Part shown: one piece after another, positions 26,152 through 35,306 of the stretch | Layout: each line of letters starts with the position of its first letter | Numbering within the stretch: position 1 is the first letter of the stretch | NCBI GenBank assembly: GCA_049514215.1 | Contig: JBEKVI010000002.1 | Location: 62,001-126,000, forward strand | Source: BOG-994 sp049514215 | GTDB lineage: Bacteria; Pseudomonadota; Gammaproteobacteria; Burkholderiales; Burkholderiaceae_D | Length of the DNA stretch: 64,000 bases | Reading direction: 5' to 3' | Translations under genes and position numbers: made by a program | Notes under the pieces: generated by a model | What the model was told of the DNA's origin: nothing | The model's database searches: none | Seen by the model: the letters and a program-made list of their open reading frames with translations, nothing else

Positions 26152-28998
26152 ATGAATTGGGAACAATTCCAGAACAACTCGTACTTGTTCGGCGGAAACG
26201 CCCCGTACGTCGAAGAACTCTACGAGTCCTACCTCGACAATCCCGGCTCGGTACCTGAGCACTGGCGGGAGTATTTCGATCAGATGCAGCATGTTCCTGC
26301 CGCCGACGGTTCGACGTCGCAGGACGTGGCGCACGCGCCCATCGTCGAATCGTTCGCGCAGCGCGCCAAGGAACACCGCCTGACGCCTCCGAATGCGGCG
26401 GCCGACGGGCTCGCGCGCAAACAGGTCTACGTCCAGCAGATCATCGCGGCCTACCGCTACCTCGGGTCGCGCTGGGCGAACCTGGACCCCCTCAAGCGCC
26501 AGGAGCGCCCGAGCCTGCCCGAGCTCGAGCCGGCATTCTACGATTTCGCCGAAGGAGACATGGCGACAATCTATCCCGCGCCTAACACCTACTTCGGGTT
26601 TGAGCAGGCTTCGCTGCGCGAAATCGTCAAGGCCTTGCGCGAGACCTACTGCGGCTCCATCGGCGCGGAGTTCATGCACATTGGCGACCCGACCCAGAAG
26701 CGATGGATACAGGAGCGTCTGGAGTCGACGCGCACCAATCCGACGTTCTCGGTCGATCAGAAAAAGCACATTCTTTCCCTGCTGACCGCCGCCGAGGGGC
26801 TGGAGCGCTATCTGGCCACGAAGTACGTCGGACAAAAGCGCTTTTCGCTCGAAGGGGGCGAGAGTTTCATTCCCTCCATGGACGAGCTCATCCAGCGGTG
26901 CGGGGGACAGGGCGTCCAAGAAATCGTGATCGGCATGGCGCACCGGGGGCGGCTCAATGTCCTGGTCAATACCTTGGGAAAGATGCCCAAGGACCTGTTT
27001 GCGGAATTCGAGGGGCAGGCTAGCGATGATCTGCAGGCGGGAGACGTCAAGTATCACAAGGGATTTTCAAGCGATGTCTCAACGCCTGGCGGACCGGTGC
27101 ACCTGTCGCTTGCCTTTAATCCCTCGCACCTCGAGATCGTCAATCCCGTCGTGGAGGGGTCGGCCAAGGCGCGCATGGACCGGCGCGGGGACTTCGACGG
27201 AGGCCAGGTGCTCGCGGTACTGGTTCACGGCGATGCCGCGTTCGCCGGGCAAGGCGTCGTTATGGAGACCCTGAATCTGGCGCAGACCCGGGGCTACGGC
27301 ACGCACGGTACAGTGCACATCGTCATCAACAACCAGATTGGATTTACGACTTCCGATCCGCGCGATTCGCGCTCGACCTTGTATTGCACTGACGTCGTCA
27401 AGATGATCGAAGCACCCGTGTTGCACGTCAATGGCGATGATCCCGAAGCGGTCGTTTTCGCCACCCAGATCGCCTGCGATTTTCGCAAGGAGTTCAAGTG
27501 CGACGTTGTCGTCGACATCGTCTGTTTCCGGCGCCTTGGCCACAATGAGCAGGATACCCCGGCCTTGACCCAGCCACTCATGTACAAGCGGATTGCCCAG
27601 CACCCCGGGACCCGCAAGCTCTATGCAGACAAGCTCATCTTGCAGGGGGTATTGACTCCCACCGAACCCGACGCGTTTGTGAAGAGCTACCGGGATGCAA
27701 TGGACGAGGGGCGACTCACGGTGGACCCGGTACTGTCGAACTTCAAGAGCAAGTATGCCGTCGACTGGCTTCCGTTTCTGAACCGCAAATGGACCGATGC
27801 GGCCGATACCGCCGTCCCCATCACGGAGCTCAAGCGCCTCGGTCAGCGCATCACCACCATCCCGTCGAATTTCAAGCTGCATCCTTTGGTGGAGAAGGTC
27901 ATCGCCGACCGCAGCGCCATGGCCGAGGGCAAGCACCCGCTGGATTGGGGCATGGGCGAACATCTCGCCTACGCGTCGCTCGTCGCCTCGGGTTACGGGG
28001 TCAGGCTGACCGGCCAGGACTCGGGCCGTGGGACCTTCACGCACCGGCACGCCGTGCTTCATGACCAGAACCGCGAGCGCTTCGATGCGGGCACCTACGT
28101 ACCGCTCCAAAACGTGGCCGAGAACCAGGCTCCATTTACGATCATCGACTCGGTTCTCTCCGAGGAGGCCGTGCTGGGGTTCGAATACGGGTACTCCTCG
28201 GCCGAGCCCAACACCCTTGTAATCTGGGAGGCGCAATTCGGTGATTTCGTCAATGGCGCACAGGTTGTCATCGACCAGTTCATCTCCAGCGGCGAGGTCA
28301 AGTGGGGCCGGGTTTCGGGTCTGACTTTGCTTTTGCCGCACGGCTACGAAGGCCAGGGTCCGGAGCATTCGTCTGCGCGTCTTGAGCGATTCCTGCAGCT
28401 TTGCGCGGACAACAACATGCAGGTCTGCCAGCCCACGACCCCAGCGCAGATCTTCCACCTGCTCCGGCGGCAGATGATTCGGCTGTTTCGCAAGCCTCTT
28501 GTAGTGCTGACTCCCAAGTCGCTGCTGCGCCACAAGGAGGCGGTCTCGGATCTGTCCGAATTGTCCAAAGGCGGGTTCCAGACCGTGATTCCAGAAACGG
28601 CGACGCTCGATCCAAAGAAGGTCAAACGCGTCATCGCCTGTTCGGGAAAAATCTATTACGACCTGCGCCAAGCGCGTGGCACGCGCGACGATGTGGCGAT
28701 CATCCGCCTCGAGCAACTCTACCCGTTCCCCCACAAGGCGTTCGGGCACGAACTCAAGAAGTATCCCCATGCGACCGATGTCATGTGGTGTCAGGATGAG
28801 CCGCAAAACCAGGGCGCCTGGTTCCAGATTCAACACAATCTGCTGGAAAACCTCGAGGAGTCGCAAAAGCTGGGCTATGCGGGCCGCCCCGCTTCGGCCT
28901 CGCCTGCGGTGGGCTATTACTCAAAGCACATCGAACAGCAAAAAGCACTGATTCAGGCCGCTTTCGGGCGGGCCAAGGGATTGGTGCTGACGAAGTGA
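26152..28998 (+). CDS. sucA: 2-oxoglutarate dehydrogenase E1 component
   Basis: 948 residues, standard length. The N terminus (YVEELYESYLDNPGSVPEHW) is the E2-binding region; GMAHRGRLNVLVN, INNQIGFTTSDP and the HGDDPEA-like VNGDDPEAVVF are thiamin-diphosphate and substrate segments; C-terminal VMWCQDEPQNQGAW closes the family pattern. It decarboxylates 2-oxoglutarate and transfers the succinyl group to SucB lipoyl. It has its own 246-bp upstream gap after gltA, so a separate promoter is possible though none is clear. Confidence 0.97.
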   Translation: MNWEQFQNNSYLFGGNAPYVEELYESYLDNPGSVPEHWREYFDQMQHVPAADGSTSQDVAHAPIVESFAQRAKEHRLTPPNAAADGLARKQVYVQQIIAAYRYLGSRWANLDPLKRQERPSLPELEPAFYDFAEGDMATIYPAPNTYFGFEQASLREIVKALRETYCGSIGAEFMHIGDPTQKRWIQERLESTRTNPTFSVDQKKHILSLLTAAEGLERYLATKYVGQKRFSLEGGESFIPSMDELIQRCGGQGVQEIVIGMAHRGRLNVLVNTLGKMPKDLFAEFEGQASDDLQAGDVKYHKGFSSDVSTPGGPVHLSLAFNPSHLEIVNPVVEGSAKARMDRRGDFDGGQVLAVLVHGDAAFAGQGVVMETLNLAQTRGYGTHGTVHIVINNQIGFTTSDPRDSRSTLYCTDVVKMIEAPVLHVNGDDPEAVVFATQIACDFRKEFKCDVVVDIVCFRRLGHNEQDTPALTQPLMYKRIAQHPGTRKLYADKLILQGVLTPTEPDAFVKSYRDAMDEGRLTVDPVLSNFKSKYAVDWLPFLNRKWTDAADTAVPITELKRLGQRITTIPSNFKLHPLVEKVIADRSAMAEGKHPLDWGMGEHLAYASLVASGYGVRLTGQDSGRGTFTHRHAVLHDQNRERFDAGTYVPLQNVAENQAPFTIIDSVLSEEAVLGFEYGYSSAEPNTLVIWEAQFGDFVNGAQVVIDQFISSGEVKWGRVSGLTLLLPHGYEGQGPEHSSARLERFLQLCADNNMQVCQPTTPAQIFHLLRRQMIRLFRKPLVVLTPKSLLRHKEAVSDLSELSKGGFQTVIPETATLDPKKVKRVIACSGKIYYDLRQARGTRDDVAIIRLEQLYPFPHKAFGHELKKYPHATDVMWCQDEPQNQGAWFQIQHNLLENLEESQKLGYAGRPASASPAVGYYSKHIEQQKALIQAAFGRAKGLVLTK

Positions 28999-29098
28999 AC
29001 CCTGCGTTCCCCCGGCCTGGACCGGGGTTTCATCCGCGTTCGCCAGCGCGCGCATCGACCCACAACAAGCCCCCAAAAAATCAACGTCGGAGTCTTTC

Positions 29099-30385
29099 AT
29101 GGCATTGGTAGAAGTCAAAGTCCCACAGCTGTCGGAGTCCGTCGCCGAGGCGACGCTTCTGCAGTGGAAGAAAAAAGCGGGCGACGCCGTCGCGCGCGAC
29201 GAGATCCTCGTCGAAATCGAGACCGATAAAGTCGTGCTGGAGGTTCCTGCGCCCGATGCCGGGGTCTTAAGCGAGATCACGCGACCCGACGGCAGCACGG
29301 TCATGTCCGATGAAAAAATTGCCGTCATCGACAATGCCGCCAGCGCGGGCGGCGCGGTCACTGCGGCGGTCGCACCGCCGCCGGTGGCGCAGCCGGTTCA
29401 GGCCCCGGCGCCAAGCGCCGCGGCAACCGGCACATCCTCGGCTGCAGCCGGGATTGCCATGCCGGCTGCAGCCAAGCTCCTCGCAGATCACAATCTCGCC
29501 GCAGCGCAGGTCAGTGGCACGGGACGCGATGGGCGCATCACCAAAGCCGATGTGCTCAACGCAGCGGCTGCGCCTGCCGCTGCGCCTCCTGCCGCACGGC
29601 CGGCCGCGCCGCCGGCACCGGCGGCCCCACGCCCGACCCTGGCGGAAGTCAAAGCGCCCATCGTCCCCGACGCGGCCTTGCAAGGTAGGACGGAACAGCG
29701 CGTGCCGATGTCGCGCCTGAGGCAGCGCATTGCCGAGCGCCTCTTGCAGTCCCAGTCGAACGCGGCAATTTTGACGACCTTCAACGAGGTCAACATGCAG
29801 CCGGTCATGGACCTGCGCAACCGCTACAAGGACCGATTCGAGAAGGAGCACGGCGTCAAGCTTGGATTCATGTCGTTCTTCGTCAAGGCGGCGGTCTATG
29901 CGCTCAAGAAGTATCCGGTCATTAACGCGTCGGTCGACGGTACCGATATTGTCTATCACGGCTATTTCGACGTCGGCATCGCCGTGAGTTCGCCGCGGGG
30001 CCTTGTGGTACCGATTCTGCGCAATGCCGATCAGATGACCTTCGCCGACGTCGAACGCACCATTGCCGAATATGCCGCCAAGGCGCGCGATGGCAAGCTC
30101 TCGATTGAGGATCTCACCGGGGGAACATTCTCGATCTCCAACGGTGGCACCTTCGGCTCGATGCTTTCGACTCCGATTATCAATCCTCCCCAATCCGCCA
30201 TCCTCGGTATCCATGCCACCAAGGATCGCGCGGTGGTGGAAGACGGCCAAGTGGTGGTCCGGCCCATGAACTTTTTGGCCATGTCCTACGACCATCGCAT
30301 CATCGACGGTAGAGAGGCGGTGCTCGCGCTCGTCGCGATCAAAGACGCTCTCGAGGATCCGGCCCGCCTGCTCCTTGAACTCTAG
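29099..30385 (+). CDS. sucB: dihydrolipoyllysine succinyltransferase (E2 of 2-oxoglutarate dehydrogenase)
   Basis: 428 residues: an N-terminal lipoyl domain (lysine in EIETDKVVLEVPA), an Ala/Pro linker, a peripheral-subunit-binding domain (AAKLLADHNLAAAQVSGTGRDGRITKADV), a second Ala/Pro linker, and the catalytic domain ending in the His-containing SYDHRIIDGREAV. It forms the core that passes succinyl to CoA. A 100-bp gap after sucA carries a short CCCCGG/CCGGGG stem (29010-29027). A GGAG site precedes the start. Confidence 0.97.
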   Translation: MALVEVKVPQLSESVAEATLLQWKKKAGDAVARDEILVEIETDKVVLEVPAPDAGVLSEITRPDGSTVMSDEKIAVIDNAASAGGAVTAAVAPPPVAQPVQAPAPSAAATGTSSAAAGIAMPAAAKLLADHNLAAAQVSGTGRDGRITKADVLNAAAAPAAAPPAARPAAPPAPAAPRPTLAEVKAPIVPDAALQGRTEQRVPMSRLRQRIAERLLQSQSNAAILTTFNEVNMQPVMDLRNRYKDRFEKEHGVKLGFMSFFVKAAVYALKKYPVINASVDGTDIVYHGYFDVGIAVSSPRGLVVPILRNADQMTFADVERTIAEYAAKARDGKLSIEDLTGGTFSISNGGTFGSMLSTPIINPPQSAILGIHATKDRAVVEDGQVVVRPMNFLAMSYDHRIIDGREAVLALVAIKDALEDPARLLLEL

Positions 30386-30402
30386 ATCGCGAGGCATTGT
30401 TC

Positions 30403-30738
30403 ATGTCGATTGCCGAAGAGGTGCGAAAGCTTGCCGAATTGCGTGACAGCGGAACCCTAAGCCAGAGCGAATTCGACCGCGCCAAGGCGCGGCTGTTCAA
30501 TGCGGAACAGAACGATCCGGCTGCAAGCGACCCCGTGGTGGAGCACCAAAGTGCCATCTTGCGTCGCGCCCGGCGCGATCGCTGGGTGGGCGGCGTGTGT
30601 GGCGGACTGGGGCACTACACCGGGTTGGAGAGCTGGATTTGGCGCGTGCTATTCACCGCCTCTGTCCTGTTTGCGGGATTCGGGTTCCTGCCGTACATCC
30701 TTCTTTGGATTTTCGTACCGGTCGACGAAAACATCTAG
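30403..30738 (+). CDS. small PspC-domain membrane protein with N-terminal SHOCT-like segment
   Basis: 111 residues from the ATG at 30403 behind a GAGG site. Residues 1-32 (EVRKLAELRDSGTLSQSEFDRAKARLF) resemble a SHOCT motif, the short C-terminal-type oligomerisation helix pair. Residues 58-108 form a PspC domain (WVGGVCGGLGHYTGLESWIWRVLF, then a transmembrane helix ending LLWIFVPVDE). PspC senses envelope stress in the phage-shock system, but no pspA is near. It is placed between sucB (17 bp) and lpdA (39 bp), so it is translated from the dehydrogenase operon mRNA. A link between that complex and the membrane is only a guess. Confidence 0.82.
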   Translation: MSIAEEVRKLAELRDSGTLSQSEFDRAKARLFNAEQNDPAASDPVVEHQSAILRRARRDRWVGGVCGGLGHYTGLESWIWRVLFTASVLFAGFGFLPYILLWIFVPVDENI

Positions 30739-30777
30739 CGCCGTCATCGGCGCCCCACACTGGAAGTGGCAGAAGAT

Positions 30778-32202
30778 ATGAGCAAAAACTTTGACGTCGT
30801 CGTCATCGGCGCCGGTCCCGGTGGCTACGTCGCGGCCATCCGCGCGGCGCAGCTGGGATTTGCCACAGCGTGTATCGATGACTGGTCCAACGCCAAGGGC
30901 GGTCCCGCCCTGGGGGGCACGTGCACGAACGTCGGCTGCATTCCTTCCAAGGCGCTGCTGCAATCGTCCGAACACTTCGAGATGGTCCACCATGCGTTTG
31001 CAGAGCATGGCATCAATGTCTCCCAAGTCAGCCTCGACCTGGGACAGATGCTCGCCCGCAAGAGCAAGGTGGTGCAGCAGAACAATGATGGGATCTTGTA
31101 CCTCTTTAAGAAAAACAAGATCGAGTTCTTCCATGGACGGGGTTCGTTCGAGAAGAGCGAGGGGGAAGGATTGCGCATCGCCGTGGAAGGCGCGGTCAAT
31201 GAAACCCTCGTCGCCCGCTTCGTGATCATTGCCACCGGATCGGATCCCAGAGCGCTGCCGCAGGCTCCCTTCGATGAGCGCCTCATCTTGTCCAATACGG
31301 GAGCGCTTTCCATCGAGTCTGTCCCAAAGCGCCTGGGTGTGATCGGCGCGGGTGTGGTCGGTCTCGAGATGGGAAGCGTGTGGCGTCGCCTCGGCGCCGA
31401 AGTGACGATGCTCGAGGCCTTGCCCAAGTTTCTGGGCGCCGTGGATGCACAGGTCGCAAAAGAAGCGCAGAAAGCTTTCGCCAAGCAGCACCTCAATATC
31501 GAGCTCGGAGTGACCATCGGCACCGTGTCGGCCGACAAGGAAGTCACGGTCGAATATAACGATGCCCAGGGCTTAGCGAAGAAGCTGGTGTGCGACAAGC
31601 TCATCATCTCGATCGGACGCATTCCCCACACCAAGGGCTTAAATGGTGGCGCGATCGGGCTGGCTCTCGATCCCCATGGTTTTGTCGCAGTCGATGCGGA
31701 CTGCAGAACCAACGTCCCCAACGTTTATGCCATCGGCGATGTGGTGCGCGGTCCGATGCTCGCGCACAAGGCCGAAGAAGAGGGCGTGGCTGTGGCCGAG
31801 CGGCTCGCGGGGCAGCACCCGCACGTCAATTTCAACACCGTCCCCTGGGTCATCTACACCTCGCCTGAAATCGCCTGGGTAGGGCAGACCGAAGAAGCGC
31901 TCAAAGCCGCGGGCCGCGCCTACAAGGTCGGGACGTTTCCTTTCATGGCCAACGGGCGCGCCCGCGCGCTCGGTGATACCACGGGGTTCGTCAAAGTCAT
32001 CGCCGATGCCGCAAGCGACGAGGTTCTCGGGGTGCACATCGTCGGACCGATGGCCTCTGAACTGATCGCCGAAGCGGTCATGGCGATGGAATTTCGTGCC
32101 TCCAGTGAGGATATCGCGCGCATCTGCCACGCCCATCCGACCCTGTCCGAGTCGACCAAGGAGGCCGCGCTCGCGGTCGACAAGCGCAGCTTGAACTTCT
32201 GA
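30778..32202 (+). CDS. lpdA: dihydrolipoyl dehydrogenase (E3)
   Basis: 474 residues from the ATG at 30778; a GTG at 30766 would add four. FAD site VVVIGAGPGGYVAAIRAAQLG, redox disulfide GGTCTNVGCIPSK, NAD site GVIGAGVVGLEMGSVWRRLG, and the C-terminal His-Glu pair in CHAHPTLSE are all present. It re-oxidises the lipoyl groups of SucB. Position at the end of sucA-sucB-X-lpdA assigns it to the 2-oxoglutarate complex, though it may serve others too. Confidence 0.96.
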   Translation: MSKNFDVVVIGAGPGGYVAAIRAAQLGFATACIDDWSNAKGGPALGGTCTNVGCIPSKALLQSSEHFEMVHHAFAEHGINVSQVSLDLGQMLARKSKVVQQNNDGILYLFKKNKIEFFHGRGSFEKSEGEGLRIAVEGAVNETLVARFVIIATGSDPRALPQAPFDERLILSNTGALSIESVPKRLGVIGAGVVGLEMGSVWRRLGAEVTMLEALPKFLGAVDAQVAKEAQKAFAKQHLNIELGVTIGTVSADKEVTVEYNDAQGLAKKLVCDKLIISIGRIPHTKGLNGGAIGLALDPHGFVAVDADCRTNVPNVYAIGDVVRGPMLAHKAEEEGVAVAERLAGQHPHVNFNTVPWVIYTSPEIAWVGQTEEALKAAGRAYKVGTFPFMANGRARALGDTTGFVKVIADAASDEVLGVHIVGPMASELIAEAVMAMEFRASSEDIARICHAHPTLSESTKEAALAVDKRSLNF

Positions 32203-32248
32203 GAGTGGGGGGACTCTTCGAGACAATCCGAGGTGCTCCCCGCGCGGG

Positions 32249-33352
32249 GTGGTTTGCGTGAACGTCCGCGACTGCTATAACGACGCTCTCTCGCGCCGGG
32301 GATTTTCGGCGGATGCGGCGCAAAACACTGCGGTAGATCGACTGCAACGCCTCTACGAGGAACTGGTCATCTTCAAGGCGGCGCGCAGCAACGCCTTCAA
32401 GCGCCTTATCGCACACCCCGAACTGCCGCGCGGAGTCTATCTGTGGGGTGGCGTAGGACGCGGCAAGAGCTTTCTCATGGACAGCTTCTACTCCGTGGTA
32501 CCGGTACGGCGCAAAACGCGCATCCATTTCCACGAGTTCATGCGCGCCGTGCACGCCGAGCTCGAGGATCTCAAAGGCGTCGAGGATCCCTTGGATGCGG
32601 CGGCGGCGAGGATCGCCAAACGCTATCGGCTGATTTGCTTTGACGAGTTTCACGTCAGCGATATCGCCGACGCGATGATTCTCTATCGTTTGCTCTCCGG
32701 CCTTTTCAACCTCGGTACGGTGTTCGTCATGACCTCGAACTACCGACCCGACGACCTCTACCCCGAGGGGCTGCATCGCGACCGCATGCTCCCCGCGATC
32801 GATCTGCTCAAGGAGCGGCTCGACGTGCTCGCCGTCGATGGCGCAGTGGATTATCGACAACGCACGCTCGAACGGGTCAATGCCTATCTGACGCCGCTAG
32901 GCGCCGAAACCGACCGCGCCTTGCGCGAGGCGTTCGAGGCGTTGGCAGAGACGCCTGACGAATCGCCGGTGCTCACGATCGAGACCCGCGAACTCAAGGC
33001 GCTACGACGGGCTGGAGGCATCGTCTGGTTTGACTTTGCAACCCTGTGCGCGGGACCCCGTTCCCAGAACGACTATTTGGAACTTGCCAGTCGCTTTCAT
33101 ACCTTGATTCTTTCTTCGGTTCCGAGGATGAGCGCCGGGCAGTCGTCGGAGGCGCGCCGTTTCACCTGGCTCATCGACGTACTCTACGACCATCGTGTCA
33201 AGCTCATCATGTCAGCCGAAGCCCCTCCGGAAGAGTTATACACTGCAGGGGCTCTCGCCAACGAATTCCTGCGCACGGCAAGCCGCATCCAGGAGATGCA
33301 AGGCGCGCAGTATCTGAAGTCGGAACGGCGCTTGACCACCCGTCGCTTCTGA
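32249..33352 (+). CDS. zapE: cell division ATPase ZapE (AFG1/LACE1 family)
   Basis: 367 residues. Walker A GGVGRGKS (67-74), Walker B LICFDEFHVSD, sensor segment VFVMTSNYRPDDLYPEGLHRD, and late arginine-containing helices are typical of AFG1-like AAA ATPases. E. coli ZapE acts on FtsZ under low oxygen; mitochondrial relatives aid respiratory-protein turnover. The start is uncertain: GTG at 32249 or 32258, both without a strong ribosome site. The position after lpdA is common in betaproteobacteria. Confidence 0.92.
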   Translation: MVCVNVRDCYNDALSRRGFSADAAQNTAVDRLQRLYEELVIFKAARSNAFKRLIAHPELPRGVYLWGGVGRGKSFLMDSFYSVVPVRRKTRIHFHEFMRAVHAELEDLKGVEDPLDAAAARIAKRYRLICFDEFHVSDIADAMILYRLLSGLFNLGTVFVMTSNYRPDDLYPEGLHRDRMLPAIDLLKERLDVLAVDGAVDYRQRTLERVNAYLTPLGAETDRALREAFEALAETPDESPVLTIETRELKALRRAGGIVWFDFATLCAGPRSQNDYLELASRFHTLILSSVPRMSAGQSSEARRFTWLIDVLYDHRVKLIMSAEAPPEELYTAGALANEFLRTASRIQEMQGAQYLKSERRLTTRRF

Positions 33353-33386
33353 CCTGCTTTGCGCCAACGTGGATAGGCTCATCATC

Positions 33387-34154
33387 ATGCTTCGCCGCTT
33401 TATCTTTCTTTCCCTCGTCTGGGTGACGGCCTGGGCCGACCCGACGACGGGACTGCAGACCATCTTTCCCGAGGGTTCGATCGATTCTGTCGAGAGGGCC
33501 GATAAGGCGCTCCAGGCGGCTCAGGCCGCCCGGACGCAAAGCGAGGCCCTGTATACGGCGGCCCAGCGCGCCTGCTACAAGAAAATCCTGGTCAATGCCT
33601 GCATCGGGAACGAAAAGAAGGCGCGTCTTAACCGCAACGCGCAGATCAGTGCAGTCGAACTCGAGGCCAAGCGCTTTAAGCGCACGTCCCAAGGCGACCA
33701 GGCAAGCGTGGACCGAGAAGACAAGCAACGGCAAAAAGACGAGGACGCAAAACGGGATGCGGCCTCACGCGAACAGGCTCACACCGATTACGACGCAAAA
33801 CAAAGCGACGCCGCGCGCAAGGCTGAGCAGCGCGCAACCGATGCGGCGGCAGGGCCGGCCCATGCGGCCGACCAGGGAGCGCGGCTGAAAGATTCTGCGC
33901 AAAAACAGGCAAACGAGGCGTCCACGCAGAAAACGCATGCCGAAGAGGCGCCCAAAGCAGAGGCGGATCAGCTTCAGAAGGAAGCCGACGCGCGCGACCG
34001 CCACGAACGCCTCGTCAAAAAGCACCTCGAGAAAGAGGCCGACCGGCAGCGCAAGGCCGACGAGCAGGCGCAAAAGAACGCCGGACTGCCGCCGGCGCCT
34101 CCGCCTCAGTCGGCGCTACCGACTCCGGACCCCGATTCCCCCTTGCCGCGCTGA
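33387..34154 (+). CDS. exported coiled-coil, TolA-like low-complexity protein
   Basis: 255 residues. The ATG at 33387 begins a signal peptide (MLRRFIFLSLVWVTAWA, cut before DPTTG). Residues 45-225 are almost entirely Lys/Glu/Asp/Gln/Ala, with heptad-like spacing, predicting a long charged coiled coil like the middle of TolA. Two cysteines at about 64 and 72 (RACYKKILVNACIG) could form a disulfide in the periplasm. The end is Pro-rich. No partner can be named. The gene follows zapE by 34 bp and its last 49 bp overlap the convergent PP2C gene. The family is not recognised. Confidence 0.7.
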   Translation: MLRRFIFLSLVWVTAWADPTTGLQTIFPEGSIDSVERADKALQAAQAARTQSEALYTAAQRACYKKILVNACIGNEKKARLNRNAQISAVELEAKRFKRTSQGDQASVDREDKQRQKDEDAKRDAASREQAHTDYDAKQSDAARKAEQRATDAAAGPAHAADQGARLKDSAQKQANEASTQKTHAEEAPKAEADQLQKEADARDRHERLVKKHLEKEADRQRKADEQAQKNAGLPPAPPPQSALPTPDPDSPLPR

Positions 34155-34942
34155 ACCCGTCCAACTCGGGCGACCGGCTTGGTCTCCGCCGCGTCTAGGC
34201 GGATGATGGCCAGAGTGCAGTTATCGCCCGTGCCGCGGGCACGGTCTCGGGCCATGTTCAAAAGCCTCTCGGAGGCCTGGCGAGGTGCGGCCGTACTGAG
34301 CACAACTCCAAGTTCGGCCTCGCTGAAATAGTGCCAAAGCCCGTCGCTGCACAAAAGGAAGATCTCGCCGGCTTGAAGTTTGTCGGCGTGTCCGAAGCTG
34401 ATCTCGGGCGGTTTGGCGGTGCCTAGCGCGCTGGTGAGCAGGTTGCTCAAACGGTGCGAGTGGGCCTCTTCGGGACGGATCTTTCCCTCGGCGATGAGTT
34501 GCTCGACGTAGGAGTGATCGATCGAGCGCTCAATCAGTTCGGCCTCGTGAAAGCGGTACACCCGGCTGTCGCCCACGTGCGCCCATTGGGCGGTCTCACC
34601 ATGCAGAACCAGGGCAACCAAGGTACTGTGCGGCTCCTTCTCGGAGGAGAGAGCCGACAGCTTGATGACGGTGTGTGCTTCGTTGATGATCTCGGTCAAG
34701 AGCGCCTTGACCGACTGGCCCGAAGGTGAATATTCCTCGAAAAGGCTCTTGGCGGTCGTCATGACCTGCTGCGCGGCCATGGCGCCGCCGGTCTTGCCCC
34801 CCATGCCGTCGGCCACGATGAACAACGCGCTGCCCGGCATGCGACGTGAGGTGAAGATACCCACGCGGTCCTGTTGCTCGGTTCGATCCCCGATGTGTTG
34901 CGCGGTGCAAGCTGCGACCTTGAATCGGGGCGAGTTGGACAT
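34106..34942 (-). CDS. PP2C-type serine/threonine phosphatase
   Basis: 278 residues from ATG 34942 (GTG at 34945 also possible). The PPM metal-binding motifs are intact: RTEQQDRVG, FIVADGMGGKTGG, WAHVGDSRVYRF, LLCSDGLWHYF, and GTGDNCTLAII. Such stand-alone phosphatases in proteobacteria usually oppose a Hanks-type Ser/Thr kinase, often in type VI secretion or stress signalling; no kinase is in this window. The final 16 codons overlap the convergent coiled-coil gene. It is divergent from ydcH. Confidence 0.9.
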   Translation of the reverse strand: MSNSPRFKVAACTAQHIGDRTEQQDRVGIFTSRRMPGSALFIVADGMGGKTGGAMAAQQVMTTAKSLFEEYSPSGQSVKALLTEIINEAHTVIKLSALSSEKEPHSTLVALVLHGETAQWAHVGDSRVYRFHEAELIERSIDHSYVEQLIAEGKIRPEEAHSHRLSNLLTSALGTAKPPEISFGHADKLQAGEIFLLCSDGLWHYFSEAELGVVLSTAAPRQASERLLNMARDRARGTGDNCTLAIIRLDAAETKPVARVGRVQRGKGESGSGVGSAD

Positions 34943-34974
34943 CACTATAACGAGGTTCGAGAGGAATGAACGGC

Positions 34975-35004
34975 TTTACAAGCCCGGTGTTTTGCCATTA
35001 TAAC
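34975..35004 (+). promoter_or_regulatory. sigma-70-like promoter for ydcH
   Basis: TTTACA (34975-34980), 18-bp spacer, TATAAC (34999-35004), placed 20 bp before the ydcH start codon, which leaves a very short leader. Five of six matches in each hexamer. Confidence 0.5.
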
Positions 35005-35023
35005 TGGCGCAAGGAACACACCG

Positions 35024-35221
35024 ATGAATCCAGAAGCTGTCAAAAGACGCATCATCGAACTCCAGGTAGAACACCGTGATCTTGATCAGATCATCGCGCA
35101 ACTCGGTGCTGATGCAGGGCACGACGAGCTGCAGCTCAGGCGACTGAAGAAGCGAAAACTGCAGATCAAAGACCAGATCACTCTGCTGCAAATCCAACTC
35201 GTACCGGATATACCCGCATAG
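35024..35221 (+). CDS. ydcH: YdcH-like DUF465 protein
   Basis: 65 residues, all helical and charged: MNPEAVKRRIIELQVEHRDL, then DELQLRRLKKRKLQIKDQITLLQ. This two-helix hairpin with conserved LKKRKLxLKDxI is the DUF465/YdcH family, small proteins of unknown role. A promoter lies just upstream. It is followed closely by the helicase gene, so the two may be cotranscribed. Confidence 0.88.
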   Translation: MNPEAVKRRIIELQVEHRDLDQIIAQLGADAGHDELQLRRLKKRKLQIKDQITLLQIQLVPDIPA

Positions 35222-35306
35222 GGTGCATCGAGATTGCGCTTTCGTCAGAGGAAGCGACACCTGCGTATGCGACAATGGTCGTTTGCTTTCGACGGATCGT
35301 GGAGTC

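Noticed and set aside
27079..28866. 595-codon open frame antisense to sucA
   Set aside because: Shadow of a conserved gene; no recognised domain and no ribosome site.
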